Source: Bacteroidota bacterium
GTDB taxonomy: Bacteria; Bacteroidota; Bacteroidia; Chitinophagales; Chitinophagaceae
Length of the DNA: 64,000 nt
NCBI GenBank assembly: GCA_013285905.1
Contig: JABDGU010000006.1
Span: 1-64,000, forward strand
Direction: 5' to 3'
Part shown: one piece after another, positions 51,374 to 60,347 of the stretch
Numbering within the stretch: position 1 is the first letter of the stretch
Layout: every line of letters begins with the position of its first letter
Translations under genes and position numbers: made by a program
Notes under the pieces: model-generated
Database searches by the model: none
The model's input: the letters and a program-made list of their open reading frames with translations, nothing else
Told to the model about the DNA's origin: nothing

Positions 51374-52948
51374 CTAATGCTGTATTATCACTTTTTTGCT
51401 CAGCCCTACTCCATTTTCGTCAGCAACCTTTATTATATATACCCCTTCAGCTAATCCCGACACTGATATGCTTGTCTCCGCTAGTTGTGTTTGAAGGGAA
51501 TAAACTGTCTGCCCAAGCATGTTGAGCAGATAAATAGTATGTGCTGCATTGTCTGGCATTTTCACTGATAGTTCATCATTAGCGGGGTTGGGGTAAACTT
51601 GTATTGAATTTTGTGAACTCACAAGACCCTGCACACCTAGCCCAAGTGTTGGACATCCGCTACATGCTATCCCATTTTTTTTACACGCCCATCCTTTGCT
51701 TATCTCACTCCAACAGCCCGGAGCAGGCGGGGTAGGGAAAGGATCTCCCCAATAAGTTTCAACGTCAATAATTCCAACACCTACTTTATATATATTAATA
51801 TCTATACCGCAATATTCAAACAAAATTGGGAATCCACCCGAAGTAGAATAGTCTTGGTAAACATAGCTATTATCAAATTCATAGAGATTGCTTACAAAAC
51901 AATTGGAACTATCGTTTGCAACAAAATAATAAGAATATGCTGCATTCCATTCTTCAGGCATTTTTGTGGAATCAAACAAAAGAGTGGTGTCTGTGTATTG
52001 AAATGAGCTACTGCCATATGAAACTGTACTATATACAGGAGCACTTTGTTGTGGATAATCAACAGTTTGTCTGGCAATACGAGCGGTATAACTTGTACCG
52101 TTCGTGATGTTCGTCTTTGTAATGATGCTATCTATTCCATTTTGGCAATAATATTGTCCATATCCTGAAGTATAACAGTAAGTTCCACCTATTATATCGC
52201 CAGGGTTATAGCTATATATTTCATCCTGGGAAGGATAATGAAATGATACCTGTGTGAATTGTTGGTAACTGTTAATTGTATAAGGCGAAAAATTAGGTCC
52301 TGAAAATGGGGGAAATCCATGTACAGTACTAACCATGTAAAAAAAGTAATCATTAAAGTTCGTGTAGCCATAATCAGAATCATGATATGGAAAAGTGTAA
52401 AGGTCGAATACTTTTACAAAACCATGATTTTTGCTTAAGACTATACTTAAATTATTGATAGGGCTATTACTAACTACATTCGTTCCGTTGTATGCCGTAA
52501 TGGATATATTTTTTACAGAATCTAAAACACCGATTATAGAGGCTGTATCAGCGGATACAACATTTGCCACATAATAAACAGAACTGGTATCGTTATAAAA
52601 TATCCAGCTATCCCCTATGTTTGCTTGTGTTTTAATTATAACCGTATCGTTCCATATATCATCAAAAAGAAAAGTTCCATCAGTTTGTTCTATTACTTTT
52701 TTCCCCAACCAACTTCCTCCATTTGAGTCTATGGCCACTACTAAATTTATGTACCCTCTTATAGAATGAAATGGATAATAAACAGTATCCGTCCCATTAG
52801 TTCGTACCGAATCTATACGCATACCGCGCAAGTAATTATTGGAATTGGTAAAAAACTGCTTTTGGGCAGGCAAAAAACAATTCCAGTTTTGTCCGAAAGT
52901 GGAATGAACAATGAAAAGCAGGGTAAGTAAAGTAAGGAGTTTTTTCAT
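51374..52948 (-). CDS. Secreted protein with T9SS type A sorting domain
   Basis: 524 aa. Signal peptide (1-19, ending STFG-Q), a long Ser/Thr/Tyr/Asn-rich region with no recognised domain, a Cys cluster near 420-435 (KNGIACSGCPTLG) and a C-terminal sorting domain (about 450-524: IQVYPNPANDEL, LLNMLGQTVY, GVYIIKV). Secreted through the type IX system; role unknown. Confidence 0.88.
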   Translation of the reverse strand: MKKLLTLLTLLFIVHSTFGQNWNCFLPAQKQFFTNSNNYLRGMRIDSVRTNGTDTVYYPFHSIRGYINLVVAIDSNGGSWLGKKVIEQTDGTFLFDDIWNDTVIIKTQANIGDSWIFYNDTSSVYYVANVVSADTASIIGVLDSVKNISITAYNGTNVVSNSPINNLSIVLSKNHGFVKVFDLYTFPYHDSDYGYTNFNDYFFYMVSTVHGFPPFSGPNFSPYTINSYQQFTQVSFHYPSQDEIYSYNPGDIIGGTYCYTSGYGQYYCQNGIDSIITKTNITNGTSYTARIARQTVDYPQQSAPVYSTVSYGSSSFQYTDTTLLFDSTKMPEEWNAAYSYYFVANDSSNCFVSNLYEFDNSYVYQDYSTSGGFPILFEYCGIDINIYKVGVGIIDVETYWGDPFPTPPAPGCWSEISKGWACKKNGIACSGCPTLGLGVQGLVSSQNSIQVYPNPANDELSVKMPDNAAHTIYLLNMLGQTVYSLQTQLAETSISVSGLAEGVYIIKVADENGVGLSKKVIIQH

Positions 52949-53069
52949 AAGGTTTATTGGTTGTTATAAAATCCCATATAGAAGACGAGATAGTACAGAT
53001 GAATCCCTATTCAAATATATAAATATTAAGTTAGAAATTCAATTTTATGTTAATATTAGTCAACCCTAA

Positions 53070-53100
53070 TTGATATTCTTTGAATTGAAGCGTACTTTTG
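53070..53100 (+). promoter_or_regulatory. Promoter of the NlpC/P60 gene
   Basis: -33 TTG (53070-53072), 20-bp spacer, -7 TACTTTTG (53093-53100), 41 bp before the chosen ATG at 53142. Confidence 0.5.
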
Positions 53101-53141
53101 CCAAACATTCAATAAGATATAGGGGTAAAAATTTATTGCTG

Positions 53142-54101
53142 ATGAGGAGATACTTAGCCTGGTTTACAAGTGTTTGCGCTGCTTTTATATTATTAAGCAG
53201 TTGCAGCACCAGCAAGCCGGCAGCACATCCCTACTCCTCAAACAATAAGACCAAAAGCAATCCACGATATCTTGACAATGTATCTATTGGCAGCAAGGGC
53301 GGTAACAAAATAAAAATGGATGTTGGCAACAAAGAGCGCCAGGTCAAAAATGACGATGAGGATATTGCCGACAACAGGGAAATTTTAAATAAGCAATCCG
53401 CAGGGCAACAATCGGTGGAAATTGTGGAGGATACCGAAGCTGAAACGCCGCAAACAAAAAAAGCAGTTGCAGCTGAAAAGCCTGCTACGGGAGATAAAAA
53501 ACGCAATAAGCATAAAAAAAGAGAAACAACACCAAGTATAGACTTAGATGCCGAGCCATTGGTGGACGTTGTGCCCCTGCACGATTCTAATTTAGTGGTA
53601 AAGAACCCTGTTCATATCTACCAGAAGGACCTCAGCAGAAACAACGCCAAAGATGACGCATCATGCCTGCTGAAATATTCGGGCATGCTGTGCAGCATAC
53701 CCCAGGCGCTCACTAACCTTGCTTTGTATAAATTTATTGATGAATGGTATGGCGTCGATTACCGTATGGGTGGTAACGATAAGGACGGTATCGATTGCTC
53801 TGCCTTTGTGCAACGCCTGTACCAGGAGGTGTTTGGCCTCAGCTTGGTACGCACAGCTATCGATCAGTTTAACTATGTTACTATTATACAGGACTTTGAC
53901 AAGCTAAAAGAAGGCGACCTTGTTTTCTTTCACGTACATAGCAAACATATCACTCACGTTGGTATTTACCTTATGAACCAGTTCTTCGTTCATGCCTCAT
54001 CAAGCCAGGGGGTGGTAATAAGCAGTCTCAACGACAGCTACTGGCGTAAATATTTTGCAGGGGCGGGCGATATGATAGACAATTATGCCCCTTTTCATTA
54101 A
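53142..54101 (+). CDS. NlpC/P60 (C40) family lipoprotein peptidase
   Basis: 319 aa from the Met at 53142 (MRRYLAWFTSVCA), signal with lipobox LSSC. A charged linker (30-135, Lys/Asp/Glu-rich) leads to the NlpC/P60 domain: catalytic Cys in DGIDCSAFVQ, His in HITHVGIYL, and FVHASSSQGV. D,L-endopeptidase of peptidoglycan, on the periplasmic face. Overlaps the pafA-like gene by 4 bp, convergent. Confidence 0.93.
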   Translation: MRRYLAWFTSVCAAFILLSSCSTSKPAAHPYSSNNKTKSNPRYLDNVSIGSKGGNKIKMDVGNKERQVKNDDEDIADNREILNKQSAGQQSVEIVEDTEAETPQTKKAVAAEKPATGDKKRNKHKKRETTPSIDLDAEPLVDVVPLHDSNLVVKNPVHIYQKDLSRNNAKDDASCLLKYSGMLCSIPQALTNLALYKFIDEWYGVDYRMGGNDKDGIDCSAFVQRLYQEVFGLSLVRTAIDQFNYVTIIQDFDKLKEGDLVFFHVHSKHITHVGIYLMNQFFVHASSSQGVVISSLNDSYWRKYFAGAGDMIDNYAPFH

Positions 54102-55744
54102 TGTTTATTCTTCATTAGGCCCGGTATAACTTTGCCAATACAACCGTTGGGCATTTGCACATGTAGTATAGCAGCTAATGTGGCGCTTATGTCGGTCATA
54201 TCAACAGTACTGTAGGTCTTTCCTTTCATCACATGCCAGCCATACCATAGCAAAGGTATATGGGTGTCATAGGGGTTCCATGCACCGTGGGTCATACCTG
54301 TGAATTTGCCTCCGTTATCATACCAACCGGGATTTAATATTAGCTGTATACTTCCGCTCCTAAGCCTGCTATAGCCGTTCACGATCATTTTGCGTATAGG
54401 TTCGGGAACAGGGGTATGGTCCATTCTCTCCATATCAACCACGTAAGCTATTTCAGGTCGCTTATTCAGCCACTCGCAAGTACTTGCCTTTATTTTGTCA
54501 AGATCCATTCCAGATTTCGCGATCAGGGTGTTATTAAAGAACACCTGGTTGTTCAATATGGTATTTACAATTGAATCCTTTCCGAATTTGCTTTTTAAAT
54601 AGGCATTCATCTCGGGAACAATACCAATATTAAGTACGCCCGCAGGTACGTCAAGGTCTTCCAGGTAAACAGCATTATGTGCACCGGCATGATCGGCCGT
54701 TAAAAAAAACAGGTAATTATCTTTGCCCACTGTTTTGTCAAGGTATTTTAAAAAAGAAGCGATTTCCTGGTCCAGGCGCAGATACATATCTTCTATTTCC
54801 ACCGAGTTCGGCGCAAATTGATGCCCAACATAATCTGTACTGGACAAACTCACCGCGAGAAAATCAGCATATTCACCAGTTCCCAAATGTTCTCCTTCCA
54901 TGCATGCTTTTGCCATTTCGATGGTAAGCGTATTACCTGCAGGCATCGTCTTTATCATGCTAACACGCTCACTGTCGCTCAAAGAGTCTGTCTTATGCGG
55001 GAATACAGGAGTTTTCTCCCCTTTAAATCCTTTTTCGTAATTGGTTGCATCCAGGCTGCTTTGGGTGTAAGTATTTGCAGCGTATAATAAATTCCAATTG
55101 AGTTTTGCAAGGCTATCAGCAAGATGTCTTTTATTAAAATGCTGCAACCATTCGGGGTTTTGATTGGGGTAATAAGTGCTGGTTACAAAATTTCCATTTC
55201 TGTCGTTATACCAATAAGCGCCATTTGCAAGATGCCCTGCAGGTAATATAGCCCCTCTATCTTTGATCGCAACGCCATATACGCGCGACTTTAAATTAGT
55301 AGCAAGTCTTAACTCGTCGGTAATGGTAGAGGTCAGCAATGTCCTCGGGCTACAGGATGCTGTACTTGCCGGGTCACCTACTTCGCGTACATTATCATCT
55401 TGCACGCAATACACATTTTTCCCGCTCATATTGTCTATCCAGCTATTTCCGGCTATACCATGTATTGACGGCACAGATCCGGTATATACACATGCATGTC
55501 CCGGGGCTGTGTTTGCAGGGATATAATTGAGCATCGTATTTTCGCAACTGAAGCCTTTATTCATCAAACGCTTGAAACCATCGTCTCCATAGCGCGCATA
55601 AAAACGGTATAAATAATCCCAACGCATCTGGTCCACTATCAGGCCTACAACAAGTTTGGGTCTTTTCACATCATGATTTTCTTTTTTCATGCATGACGAG
55701 AAAGCAATGAGGAGCAACAACAGTACAGGTATAAAACGCTTCAT
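54098..55744 (-). CDS. Alkaline phosphatase superfamily lipoprotein (PafA-type)
   Basis: 548 aa. Lipobox SSC (Cys about 18). Nucleophile Thr79 in NTAPGHAC, Asn100 in IAGNSW, the KDR triad (161-163) and metal ligands D38, DHAGAH are all present and spaced as in Elizabethkingia PafA. Phosphate-irrepressible monoesterase of the periplasm or outer membrane. Confidence 0.94.
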   Translation of the reverse strand: MKRFIPVLLLLLIAFSSCMKKENHDVKRPKLVVGLIVDQMRWDYLYRFYARYGDDGFKRLMNKGFSCENTMLNYIPANTAPGHACVYTGSVPSIHGIAGNSWIDNMSGKNVYCVQDDNVREVGDPASTASCSPRTLLTSTITDELRLATNLKSRVYGVAIKDRGAILPAGHLANGAYWYNDRNGNFVTSTYYPNQNPEWLQHFNKRHLADSLAKLNWNLLYAANTYTQSSLDATNYEKGFKGEKTPVFPHKTDSLSDSERVSMIKTMPAGNTLTIEMAKACMEGEHLGTGEYADFLAVSLSSTDYVGHQFAPNSVEIEDMYLRLDQEIASFLKYLDKTVGKDNYLFFLTADHAGAHNAVYLEDLDVPAGVLNIGIVPEMNAYLKSKFGKDSIVNTILNNQVFFNNTLIAKSGMDLDKIKASTCEWLNKRPEIAYVVDMERMDHTPVPEPIRKMIVNGYSRLRSGSIQLILNPGWYDNGGKFTGMTHGAWNPYDTHIPLLWYGWHVMKGKTYSTVDMTDISATLAAILHVQMPNGCIGKVIPGLMKNKH

Positions 55745-55815
55745 TAAATGTTAATTTCCTGCAAATCTGCAATTAATATAAGGAAAATCAGTTACAAAGG
55801 GGTTTATATTTTTAT

Positions 55816-55823
55816 TAATTTTG
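55816..55823 (+). promoter_or_regulatory. -7 element TAATTTTG of the SPT-like gene
   Basis: A TAnnTTTG match in the 141-bp divergent gap, 62 bp before the start at 55886. No clear -33. Confidence 0.45.
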
Positions 55824-55885
55824 CGCCACATTTTAGCTGCACCTGCAGCATCTACTTATACTAAATCAACATCATATAGAACGAT

Positions 55886-57139
55886 ATGGACATTTTTGCA
55901 AAGTTTGAAAACAAATTGGGCCCGATAGGAGATTACGCTGAGAAAGCGCCGGGTTATTTTGCATTCCCCAAACTGGAAGGCGAGATCGCTAACCGCATGA
56001 AATTCCGGGGTAAAGAGAAAATAGTATGGAGCCTTAATAATTACCTCGGCCTTGCCAATATGCCCGAAGTAAGAAAAGCAGATGCCGATGCCGCTGCTAA
56101 ATACGGTTTGGCCAGCCCTATGGGTGCACGCATGATGAGCGGAAACTCGAACCTGCACGAAAAACTGGAGCGTGAACTGGCCGCCTTTGTGGGAAAAGAA
56201 GATGCTATGCTGTTCAATTATGGTTACCAGGGCATGGTTTCAACAATTGATGCACTATGTGGCCGCCATGATGTTGTGGTATATGATGCGGAATCTCATG
56301 CGTGTATCATTGATGGCTTGCGCATGATTCCCAGCCATCGTTATGTTTATAAGCACAACAATATAGAAGATTGCGAAAAGCAACTGCAGCGCGCCACTGA
56401 AATGGCACTGAAGACCGGGGGTGGCATAATGGTTATTACCGAAGGTGTATTCGGTATGGCCGGCGACCAGGGTAAAATAAAGGAAATAGCTGCCTTAAAA
56501 GGTAAATATGAATTCCGTTTGTTTGTGGACGATGCCCACGGTTTTGGCACAATGGGTAAAACAGGTGCCGGCATTGGCGAGGAACAGGATTGCACTGACG
56601 ATATCGACATTTACTTCTCCACTTTCGCAAAATCTATGGCCAGCATAGGTGGTTTCCTGGCTGCCGATAAAAAGATACTTACTTATTTGCGCTATAATAT
56701 GCGCTCGCAGATATTTGCAAAATCCCTGCCTATGCCCATAGTTGCTGGCAACCTGAAGCGTCTTGAACTATTGCGCACAAGGCCTGAACTGCGCGAAAAG
56801 CTGTGGCATAATGTACGTAAACTGCAAGACGGATTTAAAGAAAGGGGCTTTAGCATTGGTTATACAAACACCCCCGTAACACCGGTGTTTATGCACGGAG
56901 GTTTATACGATGCCGTTCAGCTTACTTACGACCTGCGCGAGAATTATGACATCTTCTGCTCAGTAATTGTTTACCCGGTTATCCCTAAAGGGCAGATCAT
57001 ACTTCGCATCATCCCTACCGCAGCACATACAGATAAAGACATAGAAGAAACACTGACAGCATTCAGCGCTGTACGCGAAAAGCTGGAGAAGAAACTGTAC
57101 CCGCAGGAAATGCCACAGGTAGAAGCTGAATTAGTATAG
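55886..57139 (+). CDS. Alpha-oxoamine synthase, serine palmitoyltransferase-like
   Basis: 417 aa, PLP fold type I. PLP lysine K249 in STFAKSMASIGGF, D215 and H218 (VDDAHGFG), H138 in DAESHACI. The length and the region TGGGIMVITEGVFGMAGDQG agree with Bacteroidota serine palmitoyltransferase, the first step of sphingolipid synthesis, though 2-amino-3-ketobutyrate CoA ligase is related. No lipid genes adjacent; activity assigned by similarity only. Confidence 0.88.
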   Translation: MDIFAKFENKLGPIGDYAEKAPGYFAFPKLEGEIANRMKFRGKEKIVWSLNNYLGLANMPEVRKADADAAAKYGLASPMGARMMSGNSNLHEKLERELAAFVGKEDAMLFNYGYQGMVSTIDALCGRHDVVVYDAESHACIIDGLRMIPSHRYVYKHNNIEDCEKQLQRATEMALKTGGGIMVITEGVFGMAGDQGKIKEIAALKGKYEFRLFVDDAHGFGTMGKTGAGIGEEQDCTDDIDIYFSTFAKSMASIGGFLAADKKILTYLRYNMRSQIFAKSLPMPIVAGNLKRLELLRTRPELREKLWHNVRKLQDGFKERGFSIGYTNTPVTPVFMHGGLYDAVQLTYDLRENYDIFCSVIVYPVIPKGQIILRIIPTAAHTDKDIEETLTAFSAVREKLEKKLYPQEMPQVEAELV

Positions 57140-57162
57140 TCCCGTCAGACAATGTTGTTACA

Positions 57163-57188
57163 TAGAGACGCAATGCATTGCGTCTCTA
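57163..57188. repeat. 26-bp perfect palindrome
   Basis: Arms TAGAGACGCAATG and complement meet at the centre GCATTGC. It belongs to the GTAGAGACGC...GCGTCTCTAC type of dispersed repeat seen in many genomes. Starts 23 bp after the SPT-like stop; could form a cruciform or terminate transcription. Confidence 0.9.
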
Positions 57189-57274
57189 CTGGTTATTACA
57201 CCTTGCATTGCAGTAATACGAAAATTTGAAATGTAGACTTTTTTACTATCCCATATATTTTGTACGTTCGTTTT

Positions 57275-57415
57275 ATGGTTTATTTAAATCTTGGGCGTAA
57301 TGATGGTATAGGTCCACATTTGCCACATTGGCTTCTCCATACAATATGGATTGCAATATTAATAATAGTTATTCTTGTCATGATACAGAACTATAACTTT
57401 ACAAAAAGGAAATGA
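57275..57415 (+). CDS. Small single-pass membrane protein, 46 aa
   Basis: 46 codons starting MVYLNLGRNDGIGPHLPHWL, one TM helix (about 24-38), basic end FTKRK. Preceded by a TATATTTTG element (spacing one base too long for the consensus). No family recognised, but the topology and isolated position are plausible for a miniprotein. Confidence 0.45.
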   Translation: MVYLNLGRNDGIGPHLPHWLLHTIWIAILIIVILVMIQNYNFTKRK

Positions 57416-57531
57416 GATTTGATTATCGTAAAAATTCAAACTAATACACTACATACGTCAGATGTCCAAAATCATAGCAATCCCAAAATCCTTTAATCCC
57501 GGTTCAGACATTTATTTCTTATTTTAGCCTC

Positions 57532-58410
57532 ATGAAAGTTTTTATTCTCGGTGCATCCGGCCTTGTTGGCGGTAATTGCCAGAAACATTTTACAGAAATG
57601 GGCTGGGATGCTAAAGGCTCTTATTTCTCTTTCGAAACTCCGGGCACTGTTTATTACAATACGCTGGAACCCCTGCACCCTGGCAATTTTGATGTAAAGG
57701 CATTTCAGCCGGATGTGATAGTGCATTGCGGCGCCCTTACTGCTGTGGACTATTGCGAAACACATGAAGAAGAGAGTTACCAGAAGACCGTGCAAAGCAC
57801 CATCAATGTTATAGCGCTGGCCAAACAATGCAATGCCAAGATGGTCTACATATCTACCGACTATGTTTTTGATGGGGTACATGGCCCATATCGCGAGGAT
57901 GATCCTGTTAGCCCTATAAGTGTTTATGCAAGACATAAACTGGAGGCGGAACAAATGACTTTGAAAGAATTACCCAACTCGCTGGTGCTGCGGGTGACTA
58001 ATGTTTATGGCAACGAAGTGCGTGGTAAAAATTTCATAGCCCGTATTATTGACCAGTGCCAGAAAAAACAAAAGCTCACTTTAAAACTCCCTTACGATCA
58101 ATATGCATCCCCGGCCAATGCCTGGGATATAGCCAGGGCAATGTTTGTTTTATTGCGCGATAATAAAAAAGGCATCTATCATATTGGCGGAACAGATTAT
58201 TTGAATCGTGTAGAACTTGCTTTAAGAGTATTGAGCTATTTCCCTGATGCTCAATACGATCTCATTCCTATCAGCACTGCAGAATTAAAACAACCTGCAG
58301 CGAGGCCACTAATAGGAGGCTTTGTAAAAATGAAATTCAGTAATGAGTATCCCGATTTTCTTTTCGGCAATGTTGATAGCTATATGAAAGAGTCAACCCT
58401 AAATCCCTAA
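57532..58410 (+). CDS. RmlD-like sugar-nucleotide reductase (SDR family)
   Basis: 292 aa. Rossmann glycine loop GASGLVGGN, YISTDYVFDG, active YARHK (YxxxK). Closest to dTDP-4-dehydrorhamnose reductase (rmlD) and related SDR sugar modifiers. No rmlA/B/C neighbours. The last six codons overlap a dispersed AAATCCCTAAAGGGACTT-type repeat that supplies the stop codon, so the original C-terminus may have been replaced. Confidence 0.88.
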   Translation: MKVFILGASGLVGGNCQKHFTEMGWDAKGSYFSFETPGTVYYNTLEPLHPGNFDVKAFQPDVIVHCGALTAVDYCETHEEESYQKTVQSTINVIALAKQCNAKMVYISTDYVFDGVHGPYREDDPVSPISVYARHKLEAEQMTLKELPNSLVLRVTNVYGNEVRGKNFIARIIDQCQKKQKLTLKLPYDQYASPANAWDIARAMFVLLRDNKKGIYHIGGTDYLNRVELALRVLSYFPDAQYDLIPISTAELKQPAARPLIGGFVKMKFSNEYPDFLFGNVDSYMKESTLNP

Positions 58411-58483
58411 AGGGACTTTTCCTTTTTTACTTAAAATTTTTTGATTCAAACATCTCCCCTTTAGGGACTGGGGGAAAAGCAAC
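58396..58483. repeat. Inverted CCCTAAAGGGA-type dispersed repeats
   Basis: The left unit (58396-58423, AAATCCCTAAAGGGACTTTT) overlaps the RmlD-like stop; the right unit (58453-58479, CTCCCCTTTAGGGACTGGGGG-like) is similar to elements throughout Bacteroidota genomes. Confidence 0.7.
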
Positions 58484-58508
58484 TGCCCCGGCCATATGCC
58501 GGGGCAGT
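58482..58508 (+). terminator. Strong hairpin after the RmlD-like gene
   Basis: Stem ACTGCCCCGGC / GCCGGGGCAGT (11 bp) with a 5-nt loop CATAT. No T tract follows, so it may be a bidirectional or factor-assisted terminator. Confidence 0.65.
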
Positions 58509-58783
58509 CAGATTGTTACTTACTAACCCATCGTAAGCATAACAAATATCTGAAAAAGGATTCGCAATTAGAAATAAAATTTTTCTAAAATAATATTGAT
58601 AAATATTAATATTAAACTATACGACCATCCCTTAATACACGGGCTTCGTTTGATCATAATGCGTTGAATCATCCCTCAATTTCAATTCATTATATGAGCC
58701 AAGTTTACAGGCTTAATTTATCTTTATACGCCATTTTGTCTGTTAATTTTTTTAAATAATGTCATTTTGTCTTATTAAGTCAA
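58509..58783. other. AT-rich leader region of hsp20
   Basis: Non-coding. Contains two copies of CATTTTGTCT (about 58732 and 58763) that could be regulator half-sites upstream of the sigma-54-like promoter; otherwise nothing recognised. Confidence 0.4.
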
Positions 58784-58800
58784 TTGGCTTTTGGTTTGAT
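58784..58800 (+). promoter_or_regulatory. Sigma-54-like promoter of hsp20
   Basis: TTGGCTTTTGGTTTGAT: GG at 58786-58787 and GA at 58798-58799 give the -24 GG / -12 GC spacing of sigma-54 with one mismatch. Start codon 46 bp downstream. Confidence 0.35.
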
Positions 58801-58846
58801 TAATACTAAACATAAAACAACATTTAACAACTAAAAAAATTACATT

Positions 58847-59293
58847 ATGTATTACAAAAGCAAATATGGCGTAATGCCCCGCACATTCGGAGGTCTTATT
58901 GAAGACGTGTTTCAAAATGGTGTAAACATCTTTCATGATGATGTTCCTGTTCGTTCAAATGTCCCTGTGAACATTAAAGAAACAGACAAATCTTATGAAT
59001 TACATGTAGTTGCCCCCGGCCTGAACAAGGAAGACATTAAGATCAATGTGGACCGTGATATATTAACTATATCATTCGAACAGAAAGAGCAGAAAGAAGA
59101 AAGCTCAGAAAAAGCAGAAGGCAAATGGCTGCGCAGTGAATACCATTTCCGTTCTTTTAAAAGGAGCTTTACCCTTAACGAAAAGGTAGATGCTGCAAAC
59201 ATCAATGCCAAATACGCAGACGGCATTTTGAATGTGAACTTGCCTAAAAAAGAAAATGTTGAGCCAACTGCTCATCAGATAAGTGTGAGTTAA
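58847..59293 (+). CDS. Small heat shock protein Hsp20
   Basis: 148 aa, an alpha-crystallin domain (about 35-140): VPVNIKETDKSYELHVVAPG, DRDILTISFEQK, EYHFRSFKRSFTLNE and ADGILNVNLPKKE, the A-x-x-x-n-G-v-L signature. A holdase chaperone binding unfolding proteins. Followed by a strong terminator. Confidence 0.96.
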   Translation: MYYKSKYGVMPRTFGGLIEDVFQNGVNIFHDDVPVRSNVPVNIKETDKSYELHVVAPGLNKEDIKINVDRDILTISFEQKEQKEESSEKAEGKWLRSEYHFRSFKRSFTLNEKVDAANINAKYADGILNVNLPKKENVEPTAHQISVS

Positions 59294-59314
59294 GTTTGAG
59301 ATAGACAGATAGTT

Positions 59315-59345
59315 AAAGGCGGTGTTTTTACACCGCCTTTTTTGT
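59315..59345 (+). terminator. Intrinsic terminator of hsp20
   Basis: Stem AAAGGCGGTG / CACCGCCTTT with a 6-nt loop and a run of T (TTTTTT) after it. Confidence 0.9.
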
Positions 59346-59354
59346 ATATGCTAA

Positions 59355-60125
59355 TCACAGTCCGGTGTTACGGTGTTTTTTTCTGTCTCGATCCGCAGCC
59401 CTCTCTATCATGTCTTCGATATTGAAACATAGTCCAATACTACCTTCTGAAGTTTCATAATTCCAGGGGATGTAACCAATATTATTTACACCTACCAACT
59501 GAAACTGAAACTTCAGTAAACGGCCACCTGCACGAAGTGTTAGACAGGGCTCAAAGAATGTGTAGCTACCATTGTCAATTCTTCTTCCTGTATAATCAAT
59601 AAGGTTTTGTGAGCTTAAATAATCATCGGTTTGGCCATTAGCGTCAAAATTATAGTATTTAACATTGACTATCCTCCAACTTAAAGCAAGATCAAAATAT
59701 CTGCCTCGTAAACCAATGCCAGGCTGTATAAAAAACCTGCGGAAATTCATGTTCACATCACTATTCATTTTTCCCCCGCCAAATCCTCCATAGATGTCGC
59801 CCACCAGTTTTACTCTACCCTGTGTTGCATAATAATATCCTGCGCCTATCTCCAACAGGTGCGCAGACCCTTCACTACCACTGCCTCCGGAACCACTATA
59901 AGTGGCACAATTTCCAATCAAGCCTAAATGGTTTAGGGGAGAGTAGGACATTTGTAAATTATTGATGTTCACAAAGTCTGAAGAACCAAGACTTCCATCA
60001 ATATGAAACTGATTTTTGTCAGTCAACAATGGCACATTTACGTCATTCGGACAGTAGTAATACTTGGTGCAACCGCTGAGCAACAGTGATAACAATACAA
60101 CTAATAACAAGCCTCTATTTTTCAT
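59355..60125 (-). CDS. Outer-membrane-type lipoprotein, beta-rich
   Basis: 256 aa from the Met at 60125 (MKNRGLLLVV), lipobox LSGC. The remainder alternates glycine/aromatic strands (IYGGFGGGKM, QPGIGLRGRYFDLAL) as in small outer-membrane beta barrels. No known family. Located next to the XRE regulator, divergent from it. Confidence 0.8.
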   Translation of the reverse strand: MKNRGLLLVVLLSLLLSGCTKYYYCPNDVNVPLLTDKNQFHIDGSLGSSDFVNINNLQMSYSPLNHLGLIGNCATYSGSGGSGSEGSAHLLEIGAGYYYATQGRVKLVGDIYGGFGGGKMNSDVNMNFRRFFIQPGIGLRGRYFDLALSWRIVNVKYYNFDANGQTDDYLSSQNLIDYTGRRIDNGSYTFFEPCLTLRAGGRLLKFQFQLVGVNNIGYIPWNYETSEGSIGLCFNIEDMIERAADRDRKKHRNTGL

Positions 60126-60248
60126 CTTCTTACGTTTATTATATAAATGTCCGCATATGCAGATGGCATTCCCAATTGATCTGAGGTGCTCTTTATTAGA
60201 GACTTGCAGAAAATCCCATACACCACACCTATAGCCAAACCTCTTTGC

Positions 60249-60279
60249 TTGCAATTGCTAAAACATTAGTGTATTTTTG
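60249..60279 (+). promoter_or_regulatory. Promoter of the XRE regulator gene
   Basis: -33 TTG (60249-60251), 20-bp spacer, -7 TATTTTTG (60272-60279). Confidence 0.5.
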
Positions 60280-60284
60280 TTTTA

Positions 60285-60332
60285 TTGGCAAAAAATGCAA
60301 AAACAAATTTGCCGAAAATTGATTCTTGCCAA
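60285..60332 (+). promoter_or_regulatory. Putative operator repeats in the leader of the XRE gene
   Basis: TTGGCAA (60285-60291), TTTGCCGA (60307-60314) and TTGCCAA (60326-60332) lie directly after the -7 element, giving inverted TTGGCAA/TTGCCAA half-sites that could be an autoregulatory operator. A related palindrome is at 62863-62885. Confidence 0.35.
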
Positions 60333-60347
60333 AAAAGTTCTGTGTAT

